A DNA stretch of 64,000 nucleotides, taken from positions 566,754 to 630,753 of the forward strand of contig VXAA01003991.1 in NCBI GenBank assembly GCA_013399115.1. Reading direction: 5' to 3'. Made by a program: the position numbers and the translations under genes. The stretch comes from Anseranas semipalmata. Lineage: Eukaryota; Chordata; Aves; Anseriformes; Anseranatidae. The notes under the pieces were generated by a model, which made no database searches, was not told the DNA's origin, and saw nothing but the letters and a program-made list of their open reading frames with translations. Of this stretch, positions 39,026 through 51,435 are shown one piece after another (the first letter of the stretch is position 1; every line of letters starts with the position of its first letter).

Positions 39026-41478
39026 AGAGCCTGACTTTTACCTAGAGGATTACACTCTTACTAGAAGATGGCAAAGTCATGTGATGTCTTGTACTCTGAG
39101 TTATTTCTGGTTTTGTCCTACTGATGTAAAATGTGTAAACACTCTTACACATAGTTATGATTCTGACATGCATGTGTAGACATGAAGCTACCTCACACAT
39201 CCAATTGGTTTTGCCTGATCATTGGAAAACGTGACTTTCCTTGACACATAACAATACTTTATTGGTTGTATATTTGTAGAAGCAGGGTCTGTGTGTGTAA
39301 ATAAGACCTCTAACATTTTTAATAAGCTCTGTTGCAGACAAAAAAAATCTTAAAAACAAATTGTATTCAATTTTAGAATAAGTTGTGTTGTTCATTGACA
39401 ATGCACAAGCAAGAAGAGAGGTAAAATTAAACACCAAATTAATTCTTAGAATTCATTTATCTCTAAAATAAGATATATCTCATATCAGGTATTATTATTG
39501 TCTTTGAGTTTAGATAAATTTTGCTTTATAGTGGTTTCAGCCTAAAAAAAATATATAGTTAATTATAGAAAATTAATACCTGTAAGGGATTCAAAATCTA
39601 TTTAAGACAGTTCCTTAGATGCTGAGGTCTTAATTCTGAAGGGACTAAAGTATCCATGTAAAAGAGTTAATAAGTTATTTGGATGTATAAAGTTGAACAT
39701 TTGTTTAAGCCTTTGTGCTGTCCTCAGATCAGTTTAATCTCGAGTAACTGTGCATGAATAAGAAATATTGCTCCTTTTAACCATTTAAGAAAAAAATAGA
39801 AAAATATTCAAGTCCTTGGAACATGAACCTAAAAGTATAATTGCTGCTTTCCCTTATATATGTTCTTTTTCACTTTTAAAATAAAAACACCCGCACAGTG
39901 CACTACATACAAACTTCCATAGATCTGAGGAGCATTTTTCCACCCCAGTGGTTATACTCCGCTCTTCTGACTGCAAAGTTCTGCCTAGAACCAGCAGAAA
40001 AGCTGTGACCTCTAAAAAACTCAATCCAGTCAGTGAGTGATAGGCCTCTGTTTTAGTACAGCACAACCCCTAACGACATAATGATCCAATGACACCAGAG
40101 AAACATTGGCTCTGCGAGCAATAGTCAATGAGGTAAAGGCCCTATCTTGCATGACTTTAAATTTTACTATATTATCAGCTATTCTAAAACTAATGGGTGG
40201 AAACTCTGGTTTTCCTCTTCCAAAGGTTGTGGTTCTCCTATTGAAGGGATTACTCTCATAAACGGGCACATAAAGGAAAGCCTTCATTCTTTTTTTCCAG
40301 TCTTCTGTAGCATTATTTTCTTCCCTCTTCCACACAGTAGAGAGGAATTCATCTCGTTCAGAGACTATATTGGTTTCTTTTGGTTTCTTTTTCACACTCT
40401 GTATTGCAGCAGGACTCCAGTTTTAGCAGAGGATGCTCTCTGTTAAACCTATAGCTATAATGCCTCTCTGGAAACATGTCCTTTACCCAGTAGTGTTTGA
40501 CTTGGCTTGTTAGAAGCCTCACTGCAGAGGGAATCGAGAAGAAAGACACTTTGATAAAGCAAACAGTTACTTTCTTATGATAACTGCCATTAAACAGACA
40601 AAAAACAGCTGTGACTACTGCTGAGGAGCATAAGTGGATGCCCAACCACTACTAAAAAGTAAAGTTGCAAAGTGAAACTTTCTGGGCAAATTTTGAACTC
40701 CAGATGAAAAGGAATCTGGTTGCTTTTCACAGCAAAGTAAGTCTATTTAATCTTTGGGGTTAATATATATACTTAGAAGTCTACAGAATGGCAAAAACTT
40801 ACCAGAGAGACTGCTTGATTTCTTTGTTGATATAAAAATGTAGTGATGAGATACTAGCTACTTGATTAATATAATAAGACTGGAGAATTTCATTTATCCT
40901 CATAGATCTTTGATGATTCTAGATTAGTTTATAGAATTAATGGCAAAACCCAGAATTTTTGTGCATACCTTTTTGAAATGAGACTTTTTCACTCTTGCAA
41001 TGTTAACTTAGTGTCACAGACTTCTCAGAGAAGAGAAAAAAGTTAATTTCTCACTCACGGGACTTAAAAATACTATATTCCGTCTGTTGGTACTTCACTG
41101 CCAGTTCACCTGGGCCAACGATTTTTGTTGTAGCATAACCTCAGTTGTGGCTAAGGGGTGTCCCTGACTGTTCCTCTGCCAGCTTGCAGAGGGAAGGATG
41201 GACATCCACCTTCCAGCCATCAGCAGTGGGTGCAGCAACTCCAACAGACACCAACAGGTGGGCCCGAGCTGACCGGTTACTGTCCTAAGTCACCACTGAC
41301 CCTCGGCTGGTTGGAAACAATAAAAGGAAGGGTGTGTTTCATAATCATTTGTTATTTAGAAATAAAATATATGGCAAGTTCATATTTTGGAGTTCAGAAA
41401 GGGTTGGTTTATGCTTGGTATTTATGTGGCTCTTTCTTCCTTGGTTTCAAAGTGAAGGATAACAGGACTCAGATTTTG

Positions 41479-41518
41479 AAAAACAAAACAAAACAAAACA
41501 AGCAAACAAACAAAAACA
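41479..41518. repeat. (AAAAC)n passing into (AAAC)n
   Basis: Four AAAAC units, then three AAAC units. Confidence 0.9.
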
Positions 41519-42642
41519 ATGGTATATAATGTATTTGCTGGGTTGGATTTCAGGTAACTGGAAACCCAGGAAGAATCAAGTCCTATCGGCTAACTTTAAT
41601 TAGTCTATAAAATATCTTTCCATAATGTTATATTTTATGAATTAATTTTAAATAACAGTTAAACATGAGGTTCCACTTCCACACACACAGTCTGATGTAC
41701 AGATTCACAAAAAAAAGGGTGCAAGAGTCTACTTCAATATAAGTCAGAATTTCAGTGATATTTCTGGCACTGGTAGACTAGCTGATTTTATCTCACAGCC
41801 TGATCACTTGGTATTCCCTCTAGAAGAATTTTTTTCCCAGTTAATTAGCTGTAGAAAACAGGAAACATATTTTTAATATATATGAAAGAATAACCAAAGA
41901 TGTTTCCCAGATGGAAGCTTCTCAAATTCTCTGATGTCTCTTAGTTATTGGCAACTTGTCCATTTTCCATTTTAGAACAATTTCACATCTTCCCACCCAC
42001 AGCAAAGAATTGATCTCATTTTGACACAGATTATTAAAGATGTTGTGGATGAAATCCTGGCCTTATTGAAGTCAGCAGGCATATTGCCAGTGATTTGAGC
42101 AGAGTCAGGATATTACCTGGCTGTCTATAATGCCTGGAGCTTTATAGTAAAATTAAACACGTTCATTTCTCCCATCAGAGATAAATCTGCTCCCCTACTC
42201 AACAGTCTCATCTTTGGACAATGCAGTGGCTTAGCTTTTGAGATAAAGTTCTCTGTAACAGAAAGAGAGAGAGGTACAGGTTTTTAAGGGCCCTCCCACA
42301 ACACACCATTACCTTACAGGGTTTCACAGAATTTAGGGAAATCATTGAACAGTTATAGAGTTATTCAATCACAGTATAATGCTGGGAATCATAGAATCTT
42401 TTTGAGAATCTGAGCAACTGGGAAGATTGGGAAAGTATTAGAATTCAAATCTACAAAAATTGTTTACCTATATCCCTGTTGTTCTTATTTACCACTTTGA
42501 GATTTAATATTTTTCACTGGTTTCTTGAACGATACATTAGAAACATATATTTGAAATACATACTGTCTCCCAAAATGTAATAATGACATAGTTGTCATTA
42601 TTATTCTTAATAATACATATTTTTACTTCTGTTCTGATAAAA

Positions 42643-42786
42643 CATAGAATCATAGAATCATAGAACGGCATAGGTTGAAAAGGACCTTAAAGATCATCTA
42701 GTTTCAACCCCCCTGCTCTGGGCAGGGTTGCCAACTACTAGAGCAGGCTGCCCAGCGCCACATCCAGCCTGGACATAAAGGGATGC
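42643..42786 (-). mobile_element. CR1 LINE 3' end fragment
   Basis: The plus strand starts with three tandem copies of CATAGAAT (the CR1 terminal 8-mer repeat in reverse), followed by the usual CR1 3' sequence: GGTTGAAAAGGACCTTAAAGATCATC, a CAACCCCCCTGCTCTGGGCAGGG-like box, then GCAGGCTGCCCAG and ATCCAGCCTGGACATAAAGGGATG. Only the last 140 bp of the element remain, a common severe 5' truncation. Confidence 0.93.
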
Positions 42787-43027
42787 AAAAACTCTTGGCC
42801 TGTAGGAGGGATTGCCAAGCAGAGGCAACTGGAAAACACTTGACTAGAAAGAAAATACTCCTAAAACAGCCTAATTCCCTCCCTCCTTCAGTCTCTTTAA
42901 TAAAACAATGTTCCCCAAGAGAAGCCTTGTAGATAGAGACACTGAGGGCAGGCTCCAACGACCAGATAACTTTCAGGACTGTCTAAGTTAGTATTTATCT
43001 CCACCATGTTAACATCTGTGAACCTGG

Positions 43028-43110
43028 CTCAGGGTCCTATTATGCTAGACACCATACATGCAAAAAACAGAGTACTAATGTTATCTTACAGTATAAGGCT
43101 GCATGGCTGC
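43028..43110 (+). mobile_element. Old amniote SINE-like repeat, second copy
   Basis: CTCAGGGTCCTATTATGCTAGACACCATACATGCA, then ATCTTACAGTATAAGG, shows the same box order as the copy at 27590-27668 and the same resemblance to the old amniote repeat containing GGGCCCCATTGTGCTAGGCACTG. Confidence 0.45.
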
Positions 43111-43915
43111 TTGGAATGGTCACTGGGACACATTATTCACTACGGAATGACTGTTCATTCCAGCTAGCATCTCACACATATTTCCATGGCCATACTCAGA
43201 AGCGACTACCACACATGCATGGATAAATCACCCCATTCACTCCATCTGTGCAGGCAGACAGTTGTTGCTATGCCATATGTTCAAAGAATCTGACTGGATT
43301 TTGCTGTACATGTAATATAACCATCCTGTGCACATCCAGGTGCCTGTCTGGGATGATGGAGACCCCTCCAGAAGTATAGTGCCCATAGCCTCCAAAATCC
43401 TGAATGTAGTCCTGACAGCTATTCAGAGAATTTATAGCTGTCTGCGCATAGTCAAAAAAAAAAAGGTGAGATGCTGAGTTAGAAAGTTGAAAGTTAAAAA
43501 AAAAAGGCAATGGAATTTAACAGAAAAATGAATCTTTGTCCACCTTGTTTCCAATTAAAGTATGTCAATTTTAGCATGATATAACAGAAGGAGGGAGTGT
43601 TGTTAGCTTGAATACATTGGTGATTATTGTCTGCAGAATGGCAGTAAAGAACACTTTATATTTGTGTTTATCCAAAACAGGATGGAGGTATTCTAAATAA
43701 ACGATTAACTGCTTTGTCTGAAACTGAAGGCGCAGAGACAATATTGATCCATCCCAAACCTGTGGGCTCTTTCATTCCATTATGCCTGAAGCAGCAGCAG
43801 GTTCTGTCTGATACCTGCTCTGTAAAGTGTGTCTCACAATCAATTACATCCTACGCCAAACTTTTTGTGCCACCATCACACTGCAAAAGAAGTCAGCTCT
43901 ATTGAAAGCTATTTC

Positions 43916-43943
43916 TTTTCCCTTTTACCTTTTCCCTTTTACC
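43916..43943 (+). repeat. 14-bp perfect tandem duplication
   Basis: TTTTCCCTTTTACC occurs twice in succession; a partly complementary TTTGGGAAAAAGG follows. Confidence 0.85.
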
Positions 43944-44324
43944 TTTGGGAAAAAGGAAGCCAGGCAAGAAAGAACAACTTGCATTTTGTAAAGGTATTTG
44001 CTAACAGCCACCATTCTAAGATTATGTATAAAAATAACCTAATATTTTCAAGGAATTATGAAGAACTAACTAAAAGTCCCCTGTTTTCACAGCTCTTATC
44101 CAATTCAGTTCAGCAAGGAACAGACTTTCCACAGAGTGCAAGTTCAACTGTTTCTATGTTTCTTTCAAATTTTACATACAGGACTATGGAGTGCTGGTTC
44201 CTACTCTTTTCACCGAAGAGGCAGCATTTCTGCAAACTTCCTGCTGTACCCAATAACCACAGGGTGACAATGAACATAGCATGAGCTCTAACAAAGTACC
44301 AAACAGAGCCCAGTAAGCCTACAG

Positions 44325-44351
44325 AAAAAAAAAAAAAAAAAAAAAAAAAAA
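44325..44351. repeat. A27 homopolymer
   Basis: Twenty-seven A's in a row after CTACAG. No retroposed body recognised on its left. Confidence 0.9.
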
Positions 44352-47300
44352 GTAGCCCCAAGCCTTACCAGAGATTTATGTTGTTTTAAATAGATTTATC
44401 TTGTTGTAATACCTGAAATGCAGCTCAGGGTCTTTCATAAGCACAAAGGCAGTGGCAAATCTCACGATTAATCTCAGGGGAGAGTGATGAAAGTACATCA
44501 GCTGGTGGCAAACAGAACAAGTGAATGATTCTGGAAAACCAATTCATCTTTCTGTCACTCGACCCTCTTAGCTTGCAAATATATAGCTGTAGTATCTATC
44601 CTCAAAGCTGATTGCATTATCAAGAGCAGAATGAAGTCTGTTTTACATAACTACTGAATCTTGGCAGGTAAGAATATATCTAAATATCTTAGTTTATTTT
44701 TCTCCTCCTGAAAAGAGAACAGGGCACAAATAGCAGTGCTTACTGGTTTTGGTATAGTGCATTTATCAGGAGAATTTCTTCAGATTAAGTTTTGCTGCAT
44801 ATTTTTGAAATACTCATCTTCTAATAGAGAGTTGAAAAGAAAATTATTTTAACAAGCAATAAAACTAGCAGTTCATTGACTCACAAAGCAAATTTCATTT
44901 CACTGTGACTGCAAAATAATATCTGTTAAGTTTTCTTTGATCCTTTTTCTCTAAGTACAACCCCAGCTAGAGCAAATGAATGGTAAAAGATGTCTTTGAT
45001 ACACATCCCCTTGTTACCCCAAAGCTATCTATTTCAGTAATATCCAGGCCAGCAGTTTAATAAACACAGCAGGACACGAATGTCTCTAGGTGCCAACGAA
45101 AATAAGTTTCTCCAACAGACAGAAAAGAGTTCTGCTTGGCTAAAACAACTCCATGTTATATGCACATTAAGAGGATCATCACTTGTTGAAAAAGAGCCTG
45201 AATCAAGTGGATAATATCCATGGGACTGTCAGATAACAACACCTAAGGTATAAATAACAGCTTATGCTGGCTTGCTGAAGCTTTCAAAACAAAATGATTA
45301 TCTGATTATAAAAAGCATGTGCAATCTATGCACGTTTTGGTTTTGTACTCTGCAGATTCTACAGCCTTTTTCCTCAAGGTAAGCCTGTTATTCCACACAT
45401 GTACATTGTTAATATTTCCATTTTTAGGACAAAACCATGGGTTTGGGGAGATTCATAACCAAGACCTTTTTCCTGTGGACTGGTAAGTTGATTTTTTTTC
45501 TCACCCACTCAGTTTTTAACAGAGGTCTTTGCAAAGAGAGTGCACACAACTCCATGAAAGGGTTTGGAGGTCTTAACGTAGACTGTAGCAACACATGTTT
45601 ACAGTATTTTGCACATCCCCAAATCTTTTGTGAACAAACTACTGAAGTTTATTCAATAATGGATGTCACGAGTCTTCTTGAACATCCAATACTGTGATTG
45701 CCAGAACACCTTGAAAACTCTTGTACTTTATGTGCATACCTCACACCCTGCTATGGGTCAGAGAGCTTCCTGGCATGCTGTTGGTCACAGGAAGACACAT
45801 CTATCTCTCAGACTCCCACACCAGTAATTTTCAAATCAGCCTGTGCAGCCAATATGAAAACACGTCCATCACTCCAACACACCCCACCCTGGAGCACTAG
45901 GGAGTCAAACAGTTGTTAAGTTTCCCAGTCTCCTACTTCAAAAAGTGGTAACGTATGCAAGGAAGGAATAGCTTGACATTTGAAAGTGACCTTAAAAATA
46001 GCTTTATTGTATGGCAGGCTAAGGTGAAAGCAAATAAAAGTGTTTACTTGTTAAACGCAAAACAGACAACACCATTTGCAAAATACAAATCCATGAATAT
46101 GCAGAAATGAAATGAGCATGTATTTATAACAGTTATCCCATCCTTGAGTAAGCAATTTAGCAAATTATCTAATTCTGATGTTTTTCACCACAACAGCCCT
46201 TCACACCCTGCTGTGAAATGCTCAAACTTCATGCTGAAGCTCATTAATACGTTATATCTTGCATTTAAACAAAAAGTGCATCTACTACCATGCTCTATAT
46301 GTGTGTGTGTACATGTGTTTTTACATATGCATATATGGACCCAAGTCTGCTGCTTTAGATTGACAGCAGATAGGACAGTAACCAAACACTTTGGAACAAT
46401 AATGTTTGGGGTGAGCTGTCCCTGAACCCTGTCTCTGAGGAGACAAAAGGCCTGGTTTTCCCCAGTTATTCTCCCTTTCCCTCCCTTCTGGTTCTTTTTC
46501 TGAAACAGACCCTGCTCAATATCATTATCTTCAGAGAAACCCACCATCCATCTCACTTCATCAAGTTAGGCTGCCTGTTGCCAATTGCCTATCATCCTTG
46601 GGAAGCAGCTGATAGTACCATTCCCAGAAGGAAGGAAAAAGCTCTGGGATTAATTACTCTCCAGTTAAGTGCAGAAAACACATTTGCTGTGACATATTTA
46701 TCATCTCACAGCATTCAAAAAGGCTAACATCTTGCACTCTAAATGAAAAGCCAGGGACTATTCTAAGAAGCTTGAATCTCCTTTCAGATGCAGTAGAGTG
46801 AGGATGAAGGAAGGAAGGTGGAAGTAAAGAAAGGTAATCGCACTTTCTCAGCAGAGCTTTGAATACAACTTGGCAGGACAAATGAAGGAATTGATTCATG
46901 CTTTGCTCAAATAAATCTCTTTATTCTTTGCAAATGCCAGAGTATAATTGAGTCTTGTGGATAATCTAAAGCCATTGTCCTATTTTCATTAAAAACAGGA
47001 GGAATCTTCCCACTGATTTCCACAGAGTTGGGCTGAAGCCTTAGCGCCTGGCTCTGCCCAGATCTGTTGGATTTAAGTCTGGCAGCCAGTGGTTAGCCAA
47101 GGAGGCAACCCGTGGCTCAGTCACTTCCCAGCCTGGGATATTAACTTAAATTGCCACCCTTTTCTGTTGAGTGTAATGCCCAGACTGCGATGCAGGGCTA
47201 CCGCCTTTCTACCACCTGTGAGGAGATCGACTCTGGCAGAGGGGTGGAGTGAAGAGCTCGGCAAAAGAGCTTCCTCAGCTGCAACAGCAACCAAAAAACA

Positions 47301-47443
47301 TCATTGGAGATCATGAATGAGAGGCCAGGAAGGTGCAGCCCTGTGTGCCATTAGTGGAGCTCTGCATACAGGAGTGGCACAGGGGAAGGGCAGGTAGCAG
47401 TAAGTGAAGCAGACAAATGAGCATCATTAGTGAACAGCACTGG

Positions 47444-47462
47444 AAAAAAAAAAAAAAAAAAA
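47444..47462. repeat. A19 homopolymer
   Basis: Nineteen A's between ACTGG and GGAAGCC. Confidence 0.9.
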
Positions 47463-47499
47463 GGAAGCCAGATGAAAGGGATGAGGGAAACAGTCACAT

Positions 47500-47940
47500 A
47501 AATCTTCACTCCCTTTGTGTATCATGTGAATTTGCATGGCTGTTATTTTTGAGAGATTTTTTTTCCTGAAGAGTTAGCTGTCAGTTATCATTAGCCTCTA
47601 GACCAGCGAGCCTCAGATGGTGCTGATGACCTCTAATTCCCCTCCCTGAAAGGTGCGATCCCTGCACTTCAGGTTTTACATGGTGTGTTTCTCTATTTAC
47701 ATTATCTAATAGACCAGATTGGCTGCACTCGATGCAAAATAAAGGACTGGAGCCCCAAACAGTGTAGATGTGACTCCACTACCTTCAGCAGAGTTTCACT
47801 GATTTATAGCAGCTCAGCATCAGGCATTGAATTTTATTACCTTAAAAACCACTGGCAAAGATTTTACCGTGGCCATTAAAAATCTTCTGTTAAAGACTTA
47901 AAGTACAACAATTAAATGTAATTAAAACTCACCAATACAA
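47500..47940. promoter_or_regulatory. Candidate conserved non-coding element with octamer-like site
   Basis: A repeat-free block with an ATTTGCAT octamer (POU-factor type) near 47530, plus TTATCTAATAG and GCCATTAAAAAT motifs. The texture is like a conserved enhancer; unproven. Confidence 0.25.
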
Positions 47941-50223
47941 ATATCGGTACATTTTGTTCTGTGCAGCGTAGAAATACTCTTGCTGTTCCCTAATCTTTCA
48001 TCCCTTGTTTTAGACATTGATTTATTAGTTTACAGCTTCGGTAAATTGAGAAAGCCTGATGCTCAGACTTCTTACATCTGACTTTTGAGCCTCATTTCTC
48101 AAATGTACCGTATAGCTATTTTGACAGTTATACTAGATTTAATTAGGAATTGGTTTTCCAAGAGCTCAAATACTATATTATTATTTTGTTAGTGTTTCCC
48201 TCTCTTATGCTAAGTTCAACATAGTCTGAACTACAACTTTGAACTTTGTTTTGGTACATATAAGGCCGTATGGCAGCTTTGACTTTATGGTCAATGAAAA
48301 TCAATTAATACACATCGGTAAGAAAATTCTTAGAAAACCAAAGACCTTTTGAATAATGACCCCTCCCCTCAATAAAACCTTCCTTGTCCAACAAATCCTT
48401 TAATTCTCCTTTTTTTCTTAGAGACATATAAACCCACTTGTATTTTGTGATGGTCATATAAAGGCAAAAAGGGCTTTAATGACCTTAATATAATTTGACT
48501 TCAACCAAACACTTAAAAGGCATTTTTTAAGCAAAGAAATTGCAAATGCATATAGGATTAATTGCTAGATCTCTTTAGAAGTATCTTTAAAATGTGAGCC
48601 ATAAATATATTCCATGTTCTTTCTTCATTCCTATATTACAAAATATTTACAGAAAGAATGGTTGGTTTGGACACTATAGATCTTTCTGTGGAGACTTTGT
48701 TAAATATTGTTTTCCTGAAGAACTGAAGATACAAATCTACCTGCACTTATAGGCCATTCAGCTCTGATTTTTGTGTAATTGATGTAAATGAAGCATGTAA
48801 TAGTGTTTTGTCAACTGCATGAAAAATGGCTTTAGGACATTCTAGTTATAGGAGAAATGAGAATGAAGAGAATTTGAGAAGTTAAAGAAGGTTAAGAACA
48901 TGGCAGTTGATTTAATCCTTCCAATGCACAAAATACTTTCCTTGTGTACCTCCAAGCCTGAATGGTTATGCTAACCTTACTGTTTGGCAGGTAAGATACC
49001 TTTACCTCCTAGAGGCTACAAGTAGACTTAGTATATTAGCAGCTACCTGGATAATATCTAGAACAGGCCATGTGCAATTGTTAACAGCTGTGGGCAAAAC
49101 ACAAAGCACTTCTGGGTGTTAGGCACATATTTAAGCATCATTATATTAACTGAACAGTATCCCCAAACACAGAGATTTTATGTTACATACATTTCTTTCT
49201 CATTTAGTGCATTTACAAGAGAGGCAGCCACTAAGCCCTAAGGTTGAAACTCACAATTTATAAGGTCTCAGACGTTCAATTGAGGTTGAGTCATAAGCTC
49301 TGGGAAAATGTGAGTGCAGGGAAGACTGTTAGAGTCAAAGATGTAGGACTTGATGTAATAAAAAGGTTAAAAGGCTCATGCCTGGAATACCTTACTTCCT
49401 TACAAGTAAAATTAACAAAATCAAACTCTCAGGTCTTGTAGATATAAGACAACGCTCCTGAGTAGTTCTCATATACGCAATAAAAACATTTTCTTCATTT
49501 CATTTCACAGCAGATTTGCTTTACAGAGTCAGTAATTCACCTTTTTCAAAGATGAACCATTTTTCTATAGATAGTAAAACTTGTTGAACAAGCCATTCCT
49601 CCACTCCTCAGGAGGTCATCCAGCAAACTGGTAGAGTTTTCGGTGTAACACAAGGGAATAAAATGGCTGATAAACAGGTGCATGATAAAACTGTTTCCCT
49701 TCTCTCTGTATGGAAGGTGAGGTTGTAGAAACACGAAAAGTGTCTTAATGTGGCACTTCATTCAGCCTTCAGATTAATGCTTAGCCCCAGAATGATCAAG
49801 GCATCTTCCATTTGCTGTGTACCAAGCACCAAGGAAATGAGCAGAGTGAAGTTTTGGAGTGCCAAGGAATGGGACTTCGAGCCAAGATGGCACATACTGA
49901 AGGTTGTCAGATGTGGAGTGGTATCACAGGCTCTTAATTAATCTGATATGGAAGCTTAATTTTGTGGCACTACGTATTGAAACGTACCTGAACTATTTTG
50001 ATATGTTCTTTTTGGAGCACTAACAGACCTCCATAAGGCACGAGTACAGAAAAAATACTTACAGGTAATCTGCATTAATCTCTACAGAAGAGAGGACATG
50101 TTGTGCTCTTTTTTTACTTGTGGCTGATGGCCTGTCCTTCGAAAAATCTGATTAATTTTGACCTTACTCAAATAAGCAGGTAGCCAGCTAGTCATCTGCA
50201 TGAACAACTGCATGCAATGTACA

Positions 50224-50245
50224 TGGATGTACAGTTGTACATCCA
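50224..50245. repeat. Short perfect inverted repeat
   Basis: TGGATGTAC and GTACATCCA flank a 4-base loop AGTT. It sits in a region with further GTACA and GCATG repeats. Too short and isolated for a function to be inferred. Confidence 0.7.
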
Positions 50246-51434
50246 ATCAAAGTAGCTGCATGTATGTTTCTGGTTGTACATGGGTTGAGACCTAGTGTGT
50301 AGATTTAGGTTAAGGGTTTAAAAATAAAGTATAAGTCTTCAAAACCCAGTTTACTCCTCTCTTGAGGCTGAAAGTGAAGGCTCATTTTCCTGAAGGTCTC
50401 ATTTTAGATATGTTTTGAAAAAATGTGCTTACATATTGACCAACAGATGTCAATGAATCCCTTTTGTCTTTAATTGATATACATTCTGCCACATCATGGA
50501 CTAATATATACCTTTCTATGCTGGCTTCTGAACTGAAGAGGCATCAGATCATCTTTTAGTTAACCAGAAAGTTAAGCTTCTGAGTACAAAAGCAGCTCTT
50601 TACCCTGTGTGAAATCTACTTATCGCTAGGATTTCTGTGTCCATGTTTGAGTAGAAAGGGGAAGAACAGACACACAGTATCTCTCCACTAGGCTTCACCA
50701 CACCTGTCAAAAACAAACTACAGCTCAACAGCATTTGTAGAAACCCTTTACAACACTCCATTCAAGTCCTACTGCCATAAACTAGGGGGACAAGAAAACA
50801 GCTGAAGGAAGGTGCAAGATAATGCTTACGTGGTCCTGACAGCCTTGTGATCTACTCTAGCCCCTCTTTCAGATTGCAGGACTACCTCTCCATAGCACAT
50901 GGGGAGGGGAGAACCTTCCTTAGGGGTTTCTTGTAATGCTGTCAGCATTAGAGGGGACACTGATTCAAAACATGGAATCTCTTTCATACTTGAGCTCAGT
51001 AACAAGGTTCTTGGTCCAATATGGCTATACCATGCAGACTCAAAAACAAGCAGCATGCTGCAAACTTGCATTCCTTGTCCTTTAATTGATAAATAACTTT
51101 AAACACCAGCAGTGCATGTGCCTGCTTTTACATTGAAGAATGGATTAGGGAAATGTATTGACTTGTTTTCCACTTCAGTGAAAACACTTTCCACACAATC
51201 TATAGATAACAATGAGCAAAGAGTCAGGCAATGCTGCTTAACAAACCCACTTACTTTAAGTGCACTTAACTGTAAATACCTTCTCCCTGAAAAAGTATAC
51301 TGCCTACATAGATGTATCATAATGCTTCAATTTTTGAAACTGGAAGGCAGATGAGCTACCTCCTTGGGGACCATTTTGTAAAATTATGTGCACTAGGTAC
51401 AATCTAGTCCACTCACTGTCAAAAAAAAAAAAAA

Positions 51435-51435
51435 N
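51435..51435. other. Ambiguous base (N) after an A-run
   Basis: A single N follows about 14 A's. This is an assembly or base-calling uncertainty, not biology. Confidence 0.97.

Larger units (their letters stand above)
31571..42642. other. Anonymous intergenic sequence with CNE-like and GC-richer parts
   Basis: Includes a candidate conserved non-coding block (about 32030-32480), a G11 run (34744-34754), two tandem duplications (34927-34974, 38984-39025), a CpG-containing GC-richer patch (38660-38900) and two overlapping minus-strand frames at 40030-40645. None supports a gene. Confidence 0.45.

Noticed and set aside
43268..43510. Minus-strand 80-codon frame with Gly/Tyr-rich centre
   Set aside because: No family recognised, no splice partner; partly low complexity (A-runs at both ends).
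50224..50245. Perfect 9-bp inverted repeat considered as an RNA hairpin or binding site
   Set aside because: Short and isolated; such stems occur by chance. Kept only as a minor repeat.
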